Below the pieces are notes generated by a model. That model saw nothing but the letters and a program-made list of their open reading frames with translations, made no database searches and was not told the DNA's origin. From Achatina immaculata (Eukaryota > Mollusca > Gastropoda > Stylommatophora > Achatinidae), in the NCBI GenBank assembly GCA_009760885.1, contig CM019721.1, positions 18,316,881 to 18,380,880 on the forward strand: 64,000 nucleotides of DNA, in the 5' to 3' direction. Of this stretch, positions 10,290-21,652 are shown in pieces; the stretch's first letter is position 1; each line of letters starts with the position of its first letter. The translations under genes were made by a program, and so were the position numbers.

Positions 10290-10692
10290 CAAGTACATTC
10301 AATCATTTGCATGTCCCTTGCGGAACTTTGCCTCCCTAACAGCACTCCTGTAGGCCTCTCGGTTGTGAGGAAGATGGCTTGCTGCTGTGGCATCCATGTG
10401 CAGATCGTCAACGATGTCTTGCAGCCATCTTCCTTTTGGTCTTCCTCTTTTTCTTTTTCCCATTATGTATCCTTCCAATACGGTCTTCTTTAAATTATCA
10501 TGACGTTTAATGTGTCCAAAATATTTGTTCTCTCCCTTTAATCCTCTTTATTAGCCAGCCTTCTTCAATATTAAGTTTTTGTAGTATAGATATATTTGTT
10601 CTTTTTGTGTCCACGATATTTGGAGAACTCTTCTGTAGCATTTACATTCAAAGGCATTTATGTGTTTCTCAGCTGTTTTGTAACTCTTGGAT
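10290..10692 (-). mobile_element. LINE-A copy 2: ORF2 C-terminal tail
   Basis: Minus-strand LINE-A end, one of the two longest. In reverse it starts with a HINAFECKCYRRVLQISWTQK-like segment, then EEGWL, RHDNLKKTVLEGYIMGK, a WLQDIVDDLHMDA-like region and the terminal FRKGHAND. Frameshifts are present. The 3' end is the CATGTCCCTTGCGGAACTTT block (reverse complement of the FRKGHA codons). Confidence 0.85.
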
Positions 10693-10734
10693 AAATATCA
10701 CCGACAGACAGGTTTTGAAGACCTCGACAATACT

Positions 10735-11275
10735 GTCTTCTTCTTGTTCTTCTTTTTCTTCTTCTTCTTGTTCTTCTTCTTGTTCTTCTTATTGTTGTTC
10801 TTCTTCTTCTTGTTCTTGTTCTGCTTGTTCTTGTTCTTGTTGTTCTTGTTCTTCTTCTTGTTCTTCTTCTTCTTCTTGTTCTTCTTCTTGTTCTTGTTCT
10901 TCTTGTTCTTCTTCTTGTTCTTCTTGTTCTTCTTCTTGTTCTTCTTCTTCTTCATGTTCTTCTTCTTGTTCTTGTTCTTCTTCTTGTTCTTCTTATTCTT
11001 GTTCTTCTTCTTGTTCTTCTTGTTCTTGTTCTTCTTCTTCTTGTTCTTCTTCTTATTCTTCTTCTTCTTGTTCTTCTTCTTGTTCTTTTTCTTCTTCTTG
11101 TTCTTCTTCTTCTTCTTCTTCTTCTTGTTCTTCTTATTGTTCTTCTTATTGTTCTTCTTGTTCTTCTTGTTCTTCTTGTTCTTGTTCTTCTTGTTCTTCT
11201 TCTTGTTGTTCTTCTTCTTGTTTTGTTCTCCTTCTTCTTCTTCCTCTTCTTGTTCTTCTTCTTGTTCTTCGTTCA
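10735..11275. repeat. Polypyrimidine tract, (TTC/TTG)n
   Basis: About 540 bp of TTCTTCTTG-type repeats on the plus strand. Open Ser/Cys, Phe/Leu and, on the minus strand, Lys/Asn frames span it and are artefacts. Confidence 0.97.
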
Positions 11276-11799
11276 CAAGAGAATAGTGTAAAACAGGCAG
11301 CGTGAGCTAACTTTCAACAGTCAGAATCTTCATGAGGTTAACCACAGTTAATATACTGCACTTCTTTTCTTGTCGTTTTTGTCAGGGTTCCAACTTTTTT
11401 TTTGTTCCCTCAATGGACACATAAGCGTTAAAAGTTATATGCCCGTGATCTAGTAATGTGACAGAAGTTTGAGAATTCTCTACAAGGTCGGACTGTGCTA
11501 TGTCATACTGTGCTCAGCATTCCAAAACGTATGCAAGGCGGACTGCACCAGTGTCATTTTACAAGCAAAATGACACGCGGCTGTTTGAAAAGATTATTAA
11601 ATGCTCATCCGGTGCCGAAACTGAAAATAGCTAATGAAAATGTTAAAAAAAAATATAGTCTTAAATCAGCATGTAGAAATGACTCATGTTAACATGGAAA
11701 ATAGAGGAAATGAATTTAAATGAAGCTGGATGTATGAACACATAACTCATTAATTGCACAATATGATAATAAGTTTATGTTCGAGAATGACCACAGAGG
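11276..11799. other. Unassigned region
   Basis: No recognised repeat or coding sequence. Confidence 0.4.
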
Positions 11800-12388
11800 T
11801 GATCATTTGATATGAAACACTACGTGACCAGGTAAATAAAGTTCATAAAATTGTGTGCCACCAAGTAAACATAATTTATAAAGCCATGACTGACCAAGAA
11901 AACAGCGTTCATAGAGTCACGAGTGACCAAGAAAACAGTGTTTATAAAACTATATTTGACCAAGAAAAGAGTGTTCATAAACTATATTTAACCATGAAAA
12001 CAATGTTCATAAAACTATATTTAACCAAGAAAACAATGTTCATAAAACAATACTTAACGAAGGAAACAATTTTCATAAAACTATACGTAAACAAGAAAAC
12101 AACTTTTATAAAACTATATTTAACCAACAAACAATGTTCATAAAAGTATATTTTACCTCAAAAACAATGTTCATAAAACTATATTTAACCACGAAACAAT
12201 GTTTATAAAAGTATATTTGACCAAGACAAAGTGTTTATAAATGTATATTTGACCAAGAAAAGAATGTTTATAAAAGTATATGTGACCACGAAAATAGTGT
12301 TTATTAAACTATATTTGATCACGAAAGCAGTATTTATAAAGTATAATTGACCACGGAAACAGTGTTTATAAAACTATATTTGACTAAG
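11800..12388. repeat. Minisatellite, about 33-bp unit, about 18 copies
   Basis: Units resemble ATAAAACTATATTTGACCAA followed by GAAAACAGTGTTT. The array runs up to the left arm of the inverted repeat at 12389. Confidence 0.92.
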
Positions 12389-12880
12389 GAAAAGTCACAA
12401 TATTACCTGGGATTTGAACCAAGGGCTCATGTATGACGAGCAGCCGCCCAACCACGAGAGAACAGCGTATTAAGGAACTGCGCTATCTAACACTACCTCC
12501 CCCCTCCTTTCCCCCATGAAGGGAGTTTGATAGCCAAGCCATCAATACCTGACCAGCCGAAGCGAAGACATGGCACACGGAAAGATTAGACATTGAAGGA
12601 GACCATGTGTGTCTGTTTATGCCTGAGAAGGCTGGTACTTGCGAGAGAATGAATCTCAACCATGGAATTTTCTGTGTCATGGTCTGGTTCCCTTTCCGGG
12701 TGTCACGATTTTGCTTTCGGCTGGACAGGTATTGATGGCTTCAAACACCTTTTCTGGGGGGGGTGGAGTGCTAGATAACGCAGTTTGTTAATACGCTGTT
12801 CTCCCGTGACTACAGGGCTGCTTGTCTTACAGGGTGTACGTGGTTCAAGTCCCAGGTAATTCTCTTGTGATTTTTCTTTC
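12389..12880. repeat. Large inverted repeat with tRNA-like arms
   Basis: Left arm about 12389-12585 and right arm about 12692-12880 are imperfect reverse complements, separated by a loop of about 106 bp. Matching landmarks include ACCTGGGATTTGAACC against GGTTCAAGTCCCAGGT, GAGAACAGCGTATTAA against TTAATACGCTGTTCTC, and AGCCATCAATACCTG against CAGGTATTGATGGCT. The arms carry a perfect pol III B-box-like GGTTCAAGTCC and a weaker A-box region, as in tRNA-derived SINEs. A third partial copy of one arm lies at 44660-44757. It is either two SINEs in head-to-head orientation or a foldback element. Confidence 0.88.
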
Positions 12881-13069
12881 TCTCATCTCTAAAAGTGTTT
12901 TGTCTACAACTTGTTTTTTTTGTTTGTTCGAGGTCTTATCATACAGCACTTTGTTCTGTTAGTTTACTGTACGAAAGCTTCCTTGTTTCCTATATGTAAA
13001 ATAAGAGCGAAATGTATATGTTTGACTTTATTTTATTTTATGTCTCTCATTATGTTTGTAATATAAGAG

Positions 13070-13200
13070 CAGCATATTTGTAGAATGTCTGGAACAGAGT
13101 GAAAGTTAGTGTGATAAAGGGCAGAATGTCACACGGGCCTGCGTACCCACTTCTTAACCTTTCTGAAATAAAGATCAATCAATCAATCAGTCAATCTCTC
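13070..13200 (+). mobile_element. LINE-D copy 2: 3' end only
   Basis: Matches the LINE-D 3' end seen at 16440-16556: GGGCAGAATGTCA, a GCGT(A/G)CCCA block, TTCTTAACC, AATAAAG and a simple tail, here CAAT repeats. A CT-rich tract follows, then another LINE-D copy begins at about 13250. Confidence 0.75.
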
Positions 13201-14015
13201 TTTTTCTCTATCTTTTTCTCTCTCTTTCACTCTCTCTCTCTTTTTCTCTCTCTTAGCAACAAGATATTACGCTACTCAGCCTCAGTAATTACAGATACAC
13301 TAACATACATTTACAGTCAATGCACTGCACATTGTCATTTTTCTCAGGCTTTTAAAACTGCAAAAATATATCTCCTTTTTAAAATCTGGTTCAGAGAAAA
13401 ATCTTTCATTAGCTATTTTCAATTTCCATGCTGTCGAGTTTGTCAAAACCCTAGAAGAACACATACAAAAAAAAAAAAACTACCTTACAACACATGCAAG
13501 AAAATGATTTGATTGTTGACTGTCAGTCAGTTTTAGGCCGAAACATTCCTGCCACACAGCTCTCACAAAAATGACAGAATGTTGGTTATCTAATATAAAC
13601 GATGATAAATTATGTTGTGTTGTCTTTGTTGACTTTAAAAAAAGCATTTGACATGATAGATCATGAAATCTTAGTTATAAAGCTTCAGACTTATATATTA
13701 CAAACTTATTACATCTTGTCTTTCCAAGAGACAACAGGCAGTTTGCCTCAAAAACTCTAAGTCAGGTTCATCTGTGGTTGATAACGGTGTTCTACAAGGG
13801 TTTATTCTTGGTCCTCTCCTTTTCACCATCTACATCAGTGATCTTCCTCTTCATCTCAAAAAATCATCTTGTGACCTTTTTGCTGATGACTGCACAGTTT
13901 ACACTAGTGACAATGACTGCCTTAAAATAGTCTAATTAAGTAGAGCAACAACAACAGAATGCTAATAAACACCAGCAAAGCAAAATCCGGGCTCATTACA
14001 TCAAGACAGAAATTA

Positions 14016-15287
14016 CGAGTGTTGATTGATAGTTCTTGGCATAAGGTACAAATACTTGAAACACACAGTTGATATTAAGTGCATTTGTAGATCAAGTTAA
14101 TGTAAGATTAAACACCAAATTTCAAGAAATTAACTACAACCAGTTCTTTTTTACAGGCTATTGAAATAGTAGGGGTGGCAGAAATTGAGAAAATTGATAC
14201 AATTTCTCATCGAACAGTCAATCCTTACCTCTGCATCAAGGGCTTATCATCGAAGGAGATCCATGAGGATATGGTTGAAACTTTACAGCACAGTGAAGAA
14301 ATGGCTAGCTCAATTCAAACATGAAAGGGAGAGTCTGGAAGATGATCCCCGTCCAGGAAGACCAAGAACGGTAACCACCGATGAAACCACCAGCACAATC
14401 CATGACATGATAATGGAGGATCGACGACTAACTGAGCTACCGCTCATTGCTACTGAGTTGGGCATCTCCCAGGAACGTGTTCATGTCATTATTCACAATG
14501 ACCTTCAAATGACAAAGTTCTCTGCTCGATGGGTCCCAAAACTTCTTGGAGCTGATCACAAACGACAGCGTCTCAACATGTCAAGAAACAATCTTGGCCA
14601 TTTTTCTGCATTTCCTGAAAAGTTTCTTCAGCAATTTGTGACTATGGATGAGACTTGGGTTCATCATTTTTAGCTAGAAACCAAAGAACAGTCAAAGCAG
14701 TGGAAACATCATGGATCCCCACCTCCAAAGAAAGCAAGGGTGGTTCTGTCTGCAGGCAAAGAAATGACTTCCATCTTTTGGGATTCAGAGGGTTTGCTAT
14801 TGGTAGACTATCTTCAGAAGGCAGAACGGTCACCGGGGCCTATTACCTAATCTTTTCAAGCAACTGCGGGTTAAACTGGAGGAAAAGCGTGGAGGGAAAT
14901 TGACGAGAGGAGTCATCTTTCATCAAGACAATGCTCCATTTCACAAGTCGGCGGTGGCAATGGCTGCCATTCATGAATTCGGCTTCCAGCTTCTTTAACA
15001 TCCTCCTTATTCCCCAGATTTGGCCCCTTCGGACTATTACCTGTTTACCAAACTCAAAAAGGAGCTCAGTGGTCGCAAATTTGCTTCAGATGATGACGTC
15101 ATTCATGATGTAGATCACTTTCTACTGGTACAAGATGCTGGCTTTTACAAAGAAGGGATCCGTAATCTCCAGGTTCACTGGACTAAGTGCATAAACTTGC
15201 AAGGGGACTATGTTGAGAAATAACCCCCAAAAATTGTCAACAAATAATCCGTTTTACCTTATGCCGAGAACTTATCAATCACTCTCG
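14016..15287 (+). mobile_element. Mariner-family DNA transposon (DD34D), 1272 bp
   Basis: Left end CGAGTGTTGATTGATAGTTC and right end in reverse CGAGAGTGATTGATAAGTTC are inverted terminal repeats of about 32 bp that both continue to GGCATAAGGT. Both sides are flanked by TA (14014-14015 and 15288-15289), the mariner target duplication. Size is typical for the family. Removing the element would rejoin the RT sequence of LINE-D copy 3, so it inserted after that LINE. The transposase inside is broken (see 14165-15223). Confidence 0.95.
14165..15223 (+). pseudogene. Mariner transposase (broken)
   Basis: A cut-and-paste transposase of the Tc1/mariner superfamily. The N-terminal DNA-binding half shows ERESLEDDPRPGRPRTVTT at about 14325-14385. 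The catalytic triad is visible: VTMDETWVHHF (first Asp, near 14650), HQDNAPFHKS (second, near 14930), and HPPYSPDLAPSDYYLF (third, near 15040), with 34 residues between the second and third Asp, hence DD34D. Defects: a TAG directly after HHF at 14671-14673, a frameshift in the helix-turn-helix region, further frameshifts between 14800 and 14910, and a stop in the second-to-third Asp interval. It cannot make active transposase. Confidence 0.93.
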
Positions 15288-15749
15288 TAACAAATTAACC
15301 AACAACAACACTACAGATCCACGCTTGAACTTCACAGATAGAGAATGTTAGTGAACACAAAACTCTAGGTCTCATGAATACCACCATCTCAACTGGAATC
15401 ATCATGTAGACATCTAACCAAGTTCACTGCACAAAAAGTTTACCAGTTTACTAAATTAAACATTTTCTTGACACAGACACCAGAAAAATTTACTACATAT
15501 CAGAGATACAAACACACTTGGACTACGGTTCCACAGTCTGGGATGGTTGTTCCATGTCAAAGATAAAAAGACTTTACTCACTTCAAAGACGAGCAGTAAA
15601 GCTTATAGATGACAGACATGCAGCACATATTACAAATTTGGACACACATCTAAAAAAAGAGATTTATTTTCAACAAGGCCAAGTTAATTAAATAAAATTA
15701 TATCGCACAATGCTCCATTGTGGTCGTTGTTCAAATCCAACCCAAAACG

Positions 15750-16068
15750 CATTCATTCATTCATTTGCATGTCCCTTGCGGAACTTTGCCTCCCAAACAG
15801 CACTCGTGTAGGCCTCTCGGTTGTGAGCAAGATGGCCTGCTGCTGCGGCATCCATTTGCAGATCGTCAACAATATCTTGCAGCCATATTCCTTTTGGTCT
15901 TCCTCTTTTTCTTTTTCCCATTATGTATCCTTCCAATATGGTCTTCTCTAAATTATCATGACGTTTAATGTGTCCAAAATATTTAATTTTTCTCTCTTTA
16001 ATCCTCTTTACTAGCCAGCCTTCTTCAGTATTAAGCTCTTGCAGTGTAGATATAGTAAACAGTTAAAC
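15750..16068 (-). mobile_element. LINE-A copy 3, inserted in LINE-D copy 3
   Basis: Minus-strand LINE-A end with a CATTCATTCATTCATTTGCA tail, the FRKGHA end, a DDLQMDAAA-like region and a 5' truncation near GCAGTGTAGATATA. LINE-D sequence lies on both sides, so this is a second nested insertion. Confidence 0.88.
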
Positions 16069-16555
16069 AATTGTATTCTCCCAAAAACCAAGGCTTGATA
16101 TGTTGAAAAAAAGCTTCTCTTACTCAGCTGCCCACCTTTGGAATACCCTACAAACTCATGTAAAACTTATAAGTAATATTCGTTCTTATAACTTCAAACT
16201 TTATCAACATATGTTTGATATGGACTATATGCCCCATTAAGCATAGTCGAAAGTAGTTTAAAGTATGGCTAGATTGTTGTAATTTTTTAATACTGCTTTT
16301 CTATAAATTTGTTAGTTTTGGATGAATATAAGAATGCAAGTTATTTCATGCTGTTGCATAAATCAGAGTATGGACATGAGATAAGTTTATTATTTATTTA
16401 TGTAATCGTTTAATTGTGTATTCATGATTATCATGCTCATTAACGAATACTGAGTGACTGCGAGAAAGCTGTATGATGAAGGGCAGAATGTCAGACGGAC
16501 CTGCGTGCCCAATTCTTAACCCTTTGAAAATAAAGTATGTTCGTTCGTTCGTTCG

Positions 16556-16700
16556 TCCTCTTTTTCTCTCTTCTCTCTCTCTCTCTTGTTCTCTTTCTCT
16601 CTCTTTCTCTTGCTCTTGCACTGTCTCTCTTTTTCTTTCTCTCTGTCTCTTTCACTCTCTATCTATCTTTCTTTCTTTCTTTCTCTCTATCTCTTTCTCA
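16556..16700. repeat. CT-rich microsatellite
   Basis: CT, CTTT and CTCT repeats directly after the TTCG tail of LINE-D copy 3. Confidence 0.9.
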
Positions 16701-17814
16701 AATTCCCTGCCGACAGGTATAAGATATTATGTCCTTCCATAACCCTCCGTCCTTGTTCATCTCAGTAAGCTTGCCATTGAGCATTCCCTGCGACAGGACG
16801 TCAGAACATCTTTTCTCTCCGTCTACCTCTGTCTCTTCTACCCGCGATCTTCACTGTCGCCATTAGGTGCTATCACCCGCCCCCCACCCCCAGACACGCC
16901 CCACAAATTGAGATTGTCGTCGTCTGATCTTTGTTATAACTCTCCCTGTTTCTTGTGGCTCTTTCAGGCCTTTCCTTATCACATAGGGAGACTCCACAAC
17001 AGCAAATCTGTCCGAGAATCTATCTACATTCCCTACCTGCAAGCCCTTTTCGTCTGTTTGTATTTGTTTGACAACTTAGCTATCTGCCAATCAGGCACAA
17101 GATGAATATAAACAGAATGGGAAACATGCAGGTGCAGTATTCCAACAGAACCCCCGATCTGTTTATCTCGTCCCCGAGATCTTATTATGCCTGAGATAAA
17201 CACTTCCTCTAATGAGCTCTTCTTCCATGACTTCCATGGTAACTGTATCTACGACCACTTTCACTAGAGGCAAAAGGGCATTCATTTATTCCAAAATGGT
17301 TGGCACGCACTCTCTAAAGAAAAGAACTGAGAATGTTAAAAGAGAAACCCAAAGCAGGCAGAAAATGGGGAAACAATTTAGATGTTATATAAATAGCCGT
17401 TGGCGGTTTTTTTTTTTTTTGCCAACTGTTGTAACGACGATTCTTTTCACGTGGCTTCAGGCTACAAGGAGTTCATTTCTCCAGTGTTCTCTATCCCTCT
17501 CTGAGTTGTCACTTCTCTGAAAAAAAAAAAAATAAAACAAAAACAAAAGAAACAATATCCTCAAACGCTGCTTATGTCTGGATTCCATTCCGATGATGTA
17601 GCTGGTCCCTTCGTGTTTTCGTGTAAATGCCATCTATTTCTTGCTTTGTTCGATTTATTTAGACTGAAGTCTTGTAAACAAATTTCGACACAGACTTTTA
17701 ACTGTCTACATTTCATTTTGTGCTGAGGTAAAATATATACGTAATATTGCTTCAGTTTGTTTTTGTGTTTTGGAATATCGGATATGGGAACGGAAATGAT
17801 GTTAATATTAACTC
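16701..17814. other. Unassigned region
   Basis: Over 1 kb without a recognised element. Contains poly-T near 17408 and poly-A near 17521. Frames of 65-102 codons at 16908 and 17212 lack motifs and are not called. Confidence 0.4.
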
Positions 17815-20320
17815 AGTTCCTGGATACCAAATTTTCACAGTAACTCGCCAGATAAATAACAAATTTTCACATTAACTCAGTCCATGAATACCAATTTTTC
17901 ACTTCAACTCAGCGCATAAATACCAAATTTTCACATTAATTCACTTCATAAATACCAAATTTTCACATTAATTCACTTCATAAATACCAAATTTTCATAT
18001 TAATTAAGTGCTTAAATACAAAATTTTCACATAACTGAGCGCCTAAATACCAAATTTTCACATTAACTCAATCCATAAATGCCACATTTTCACATTAACT
18101 CACCCCATAAATACCACATTTTCACATTAACTCACCCCATAAATACCACATTTTCACATTAATTCAGTGCCTAAATACCTAATTTTTCACATTAACTCAG
18201 TGCCCAAATACCAAATTTTCACATTAACTCAGCTCCCAAATACCAAATTTTCACATCAATTCAGCGCATGAATACCAAATTTTCACATTAACTCAGAGCA
18301 TGAATACCAATTTTCACATTAATTCAGCACATGAATACCAAATTTTCACATTAAATCAGCGCATGAATACCAAATTTTCACATTAATTCTGCGCCTAAAT
18401 ATCAAATTTTCACATTAAATCAGCGCATGAATACCAAATTTTCACATTAACTCTGCGCCCAAATATCAAATTTTCACATTAACTCACCGCCCAAATATCA
18501 AATTTTCACATTAACTCAGCGCCCAAATACAAAATTTTCACATTAACTCAGCGCTTGAATACCAAATTTCCACATTAACTCAGGGCACGAATACCACATT
18601 TTCACATTAACTCTGCGCCTAAATACCAAATTTTCACATTAATTCAGTGCCTAAATACCAAAGTTTCACATAACTGAGTGCCTAAATACCAAATTTTCAC
18701 AATAACTCACTCCATAAATACCAACTTTTCACATTAATTCACCCCATTAATACCACATTTTCACATTAACTCACCCCATAAATACCACATTTTCACATTA
18801 ATTCAGTGCCTAAATACCTAATTTTTCACATTAACTCAGTGCCCAAATACCAATTTTCACATTAACTCAGCTCCCAAATACCAAATTTTCACATTAATTC
18901 AGCGCATGAATACCAAATTTTCACATTAACTCAGCGCATGAATACCAATTTTCACATTAACTCAGCACATGAATACCAAATTTTCACATTAATTCAGCGC
19001 ATGAATACCAAATTTTCACATTAATTCTGCGCCTAAATATCAAATTTTCACATTAAATCAGCGCATGAATACCAAATTTTCACATTAACTCTGCGCCCAA
19101 ATATCAAATTTTCACATTAACTCACCGCCCAAATATCAAATTTTCACATTAACTCAGCGCCCAAATACAAAATTTTCACATTAACTCAGCGCTTGAATAC
19201 CAAATTTCCACATTAACTCAGGGCACGAATACCACATTTTCACATTAACTCTGCGCCTAAATACCAAATTTTCACATTAATTCAGTGCCTAAATACCAAA
19301 GTTTCACATAAATGAGCACCTAAATACCAAATTTTCACATTAACTCACTCCATAAATACCAACTTTTCACATTAACTCAACCCATTAATACCACATTTTC
19401 ACATTAATTCAGTGCCTAAATAACAAATTTTCACATTAAACCAGCGCCCAAATACTAAATTTTCACACTAGCTCAGCGCCCAAATAACAAATTTTCACAT
19501 CAAACCAGTGCCCAAATACCAAATTTTCACATTAGCTCTGCGCCCAAGTACCAAATTTTCACATTAACTCAGCTCCCAAATACCAAATTTTCACATTAAC
19601 GCAGCGCCCAAATATCAAATTTTCACATAATTTCAGCGCAGGAATACCAAATTTTCACATTAACTCAGCGCATGAATACCAAATTTTCAGATTAGCTCAG
19701 CGCATGAATACCAAATTTTCACATTAACTCAGCGCACGAACATCAAATTTTCACATTAACTCAGCTCCCAAATACCAAATTTTCACATAAACTCAGCTCC
19801 CAAACACCAAATTTTCACATTAAATCAGCGCCCAAATACCAAATTTTCACATTAACTCAGCTCTCAAATGCCAAATTTTAACATTAACTCAGCTCCCAAA
19901 TAACAAATTCTCACATTAACTCAGCGCATGAATACAAAATTTTCACATTAACTCAGCTCCCAAATAGTAAATTTTCACATTAACTCAGCTCCCAAATACC
20001 AAATTTTCACATTAACGCAGCGCCCAAATACCAGATTTTCACATTAACTCAGCTCCCAAATACCAGATTTTCACATTAACTCAGCTCCCAAATAACAAAT
20101 TTTCACATTAACTCAGCTCCCAAATAGTAAATTTTCACATTAACTCTGCGCCCAAGTACCAAATTTTCACATTAACTCAGCTCCCAAATACCAAATTTTC
20201 ACATTTACTCAGCGCCCAAATACCAAATTTTCACATTAACTCAGCTCCCAAATACCAAATTTTCACATTAACTCAGCGCATGAATACCAAATTTTCACAT
20301 TAACTCAGCGCATGAATACG
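17815..20320. repeat. Satellite array, about 32-bp unit, about 78 copies, with higher-order structure
   Basis: Continuous 2.5-kb array of units like ATACCAAATTTTCACATTAA followed by CTCAGCGCATGA. Variants at the second half (GCGCATGA, GCTCCCAA, GTGCCTAA, CCCCATAA) recur in the same order at an offset of about 639 bp: the pair AATTCAGTGCCTAAATACCT starts at 18161 and 18800, and GCGCTTGAAT at 18551 and 19189. That is a higher-order repeat of about 20 units, covering roughly 18034-19420. Confidence 0.97.
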
Positions 20321-20424
20321 GATACAGGAACTAATTTTGTGGTGAATCTGTAACCACCAACACTTTGCCTGGCACTACAGGAAAACCTAGAAGATAGTTA
20401 GACAGAGATGTACGCTCCAGTTCT

Positions 20425-20640
20425 ACGACAACAAGCAAAGAGAAGAAGGAAGGAAGGAAAGACAACAAGCAAAGAGAAGAAGGAAGGAAGGAAAGACAAC
20501 AAGCAAAGAGAAGAAGGAAGGAAGGAAAGAAAACAAGCAAAGAGAGGAAGGAAGGAAGGAAAGAAAACACGCAAAGAGAGGAAGGAAGGAAGGAAAGAAA
20601 ACAAGCAAAGAGAGGAAGGAAGGAAGGAAAGAAAACAAGT
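20425..20640. repeat. Minisatellite, 34-bp unit, about 6 copies
   Basis: Units AACAAGCAAAGAGA(A/G)GAAGG plus GGAAGG repeats. Purine-rich on the plus strand. Confidence 0.93.
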
Positions 20641-20984
20641 TAGCAAAAAAAAAAGAACAACAATAAAATGGTCATGAAAGATAAACAATAACAACTCAAT
20701 ATTTCGGCAAAATTGTGGTTATCAGAGATAACAGAAAAATACAAAACAAACAGATAAAATCACTAGGAAGAAAAAGGTTCTGGGATCCACTCTCTCTGAA
20801 GAAATTATAGGCGGTCAAGTGTGGAATAGGGTCAGCTTGAGAGCAGAGTGGCAAGGAGAGAAAAGACTGGGGAGAAAGTAGGGAAATTGTACTGTTGACT
20901 TTTGCTATCTTACAGAAAGTCGATTTTTATATGAATAACTCTTCCCCTTGGTTATACTATAACTGGTTCCATATTAAAAATTTA
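20641..20984. other. Unassigned spacer
   Basis: No coding sequence recognised. Around 20695-20735 the minus strand carries a TTTTGCCGAAATATTGAG stretch that resembles retroelement 3' ends. Confidence 0.35.
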
Positions 20985-21165
20985 AAAAAAAAATAGTATT
21001 CATGTGAATCTATACTTTATTTCCTCTCTCTATTTCTTCGTCCTGTATGTTTTTGTATGATTAAGGCTCACGCCGAAACGTCACAACTTTGTAATCGTTA
21101 AGTAATAAAGCTGCTCCTACTTTCTCCTATTTTATACATTCTGGCTCCATATCTGTGCTCTTGTT
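20985..21165 (+). mobile_element. Penelope-like element copy 1: 3' untranslated end
   Basis: About 170 bp matches, in reverse, the 3' side of the Penelope-like copy at 61595-61770: ATTCATGTGAATCTATACTT, TTTTTGTATGATTAAGGCTC, CACGCCGAAACGTCACAACT and AAGT(A/C)ATAAAGCTG. It has no coding part, so it is a 5'-truncated insertion. Confidence 0.82.
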
Positions 21166-21524
21166 CTCTTACCTTGATCTTTTTCTTTTTCCGCTTTTTC
21201 TAACACTTGCTCATCTGTGTGAAACAGTAAAAGGTCAGTACTACTATTCCCCTACTCTACCCCCTTCCTCCCCCCAAATCCCCGTTCTCTTCTTCTCCTG
21301 TTGCTCTAGTTTCTAGCAGCTGATCGTATTCCACGCATGACCGTCTCTCTCTAATTCCTGTTTCCTCTTCCGCCTGCAGCCACAGTCTGCCCAGTTTCTT
21401 CAAGAGAGCGGATCACAGATAAGTTTCTTTGTTTGCTGTTATATGTTTGTGTATTTTTTTTTCTCTTGTCTTCTGTAAAACTTGTTTGGTGCAAGTTTAA
21501 ATTTATAATTAGTGGGAAGAATAT
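21166..21524. other. Unassigned spacer
   Basis: Nothing recognised. Confidence 0.4.
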
Positions 21525-21529
21525 ATTTT

Positions 21530-21652
21530 ATCAAGATGGTTGCAGATCATCAGGATGCATCAACAGCAGGCCATCTTGCTCACAACCGAGAGGCCTGCAA
21601 GAGTGCTGTTAGGGAGGCAAAGTTTCGCAAGGGATATGCAAATTAATTAATG
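21530..21652 (+). mobile_element. LINE-A copy 4: short 3' end
   Basis: Only the last ~120 bp of LINE-A: AAGATGGTTGCAGATC with a short internal deletion, GCATCAACAGCAGG, GAGGCCTGCAAGAGTGCTGT and the FRKGYAN end with a TTAATTAATG tail. Confidence 0.85.

Larger units (their letters stand above)
13250..16560 (+). mobile_element. LINE-D copy 3, interrupted by a mariner and a LINE-A tail
   Basis: Starts in the RT N-terminus (NKILRYSASVITDTLTYIYS, then AFKTAKIY), matching LINE-D copy 1. It continues through FKKAFDMIDHEIL-like sequence in another frame, VLQGFILGPLLF and the catalytic LFADDCTVY at about 13890, then resumes after the mariner with the C-terminal part, including a SYSAAHLWNTL segment near 16115. 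The 3' end has GGGCAGAATGTCAGACGG, AATAAA at 16529 and a TTCG tail at 16540-16556. Frameshifts and stops are frequent. Nested insertions: mariner 14016-15287 and LINE-A copy 3 at 15750-16068. Confidence 0.85.

Noticed and set aside
10607..11305. Ser/Cys-rich frame resembling a keratin-associated or metallothionein-like protein
   Set aside because: Pure TTC/TTG repeat; all six frames show simple-sequence peptides.
17815..20320. CRISPR-like array of ~32-bp repeats
   Set aside because: Units are contiguous without unique spacers and no cas-like genes are present; the context is animal retroelements, so it is a satellite.
20408..20677. Basic coiled-coil-like frame (KEGRK repeats)
   Set aside because: Translation of a 34-bp GGAA-rich minisatellite.
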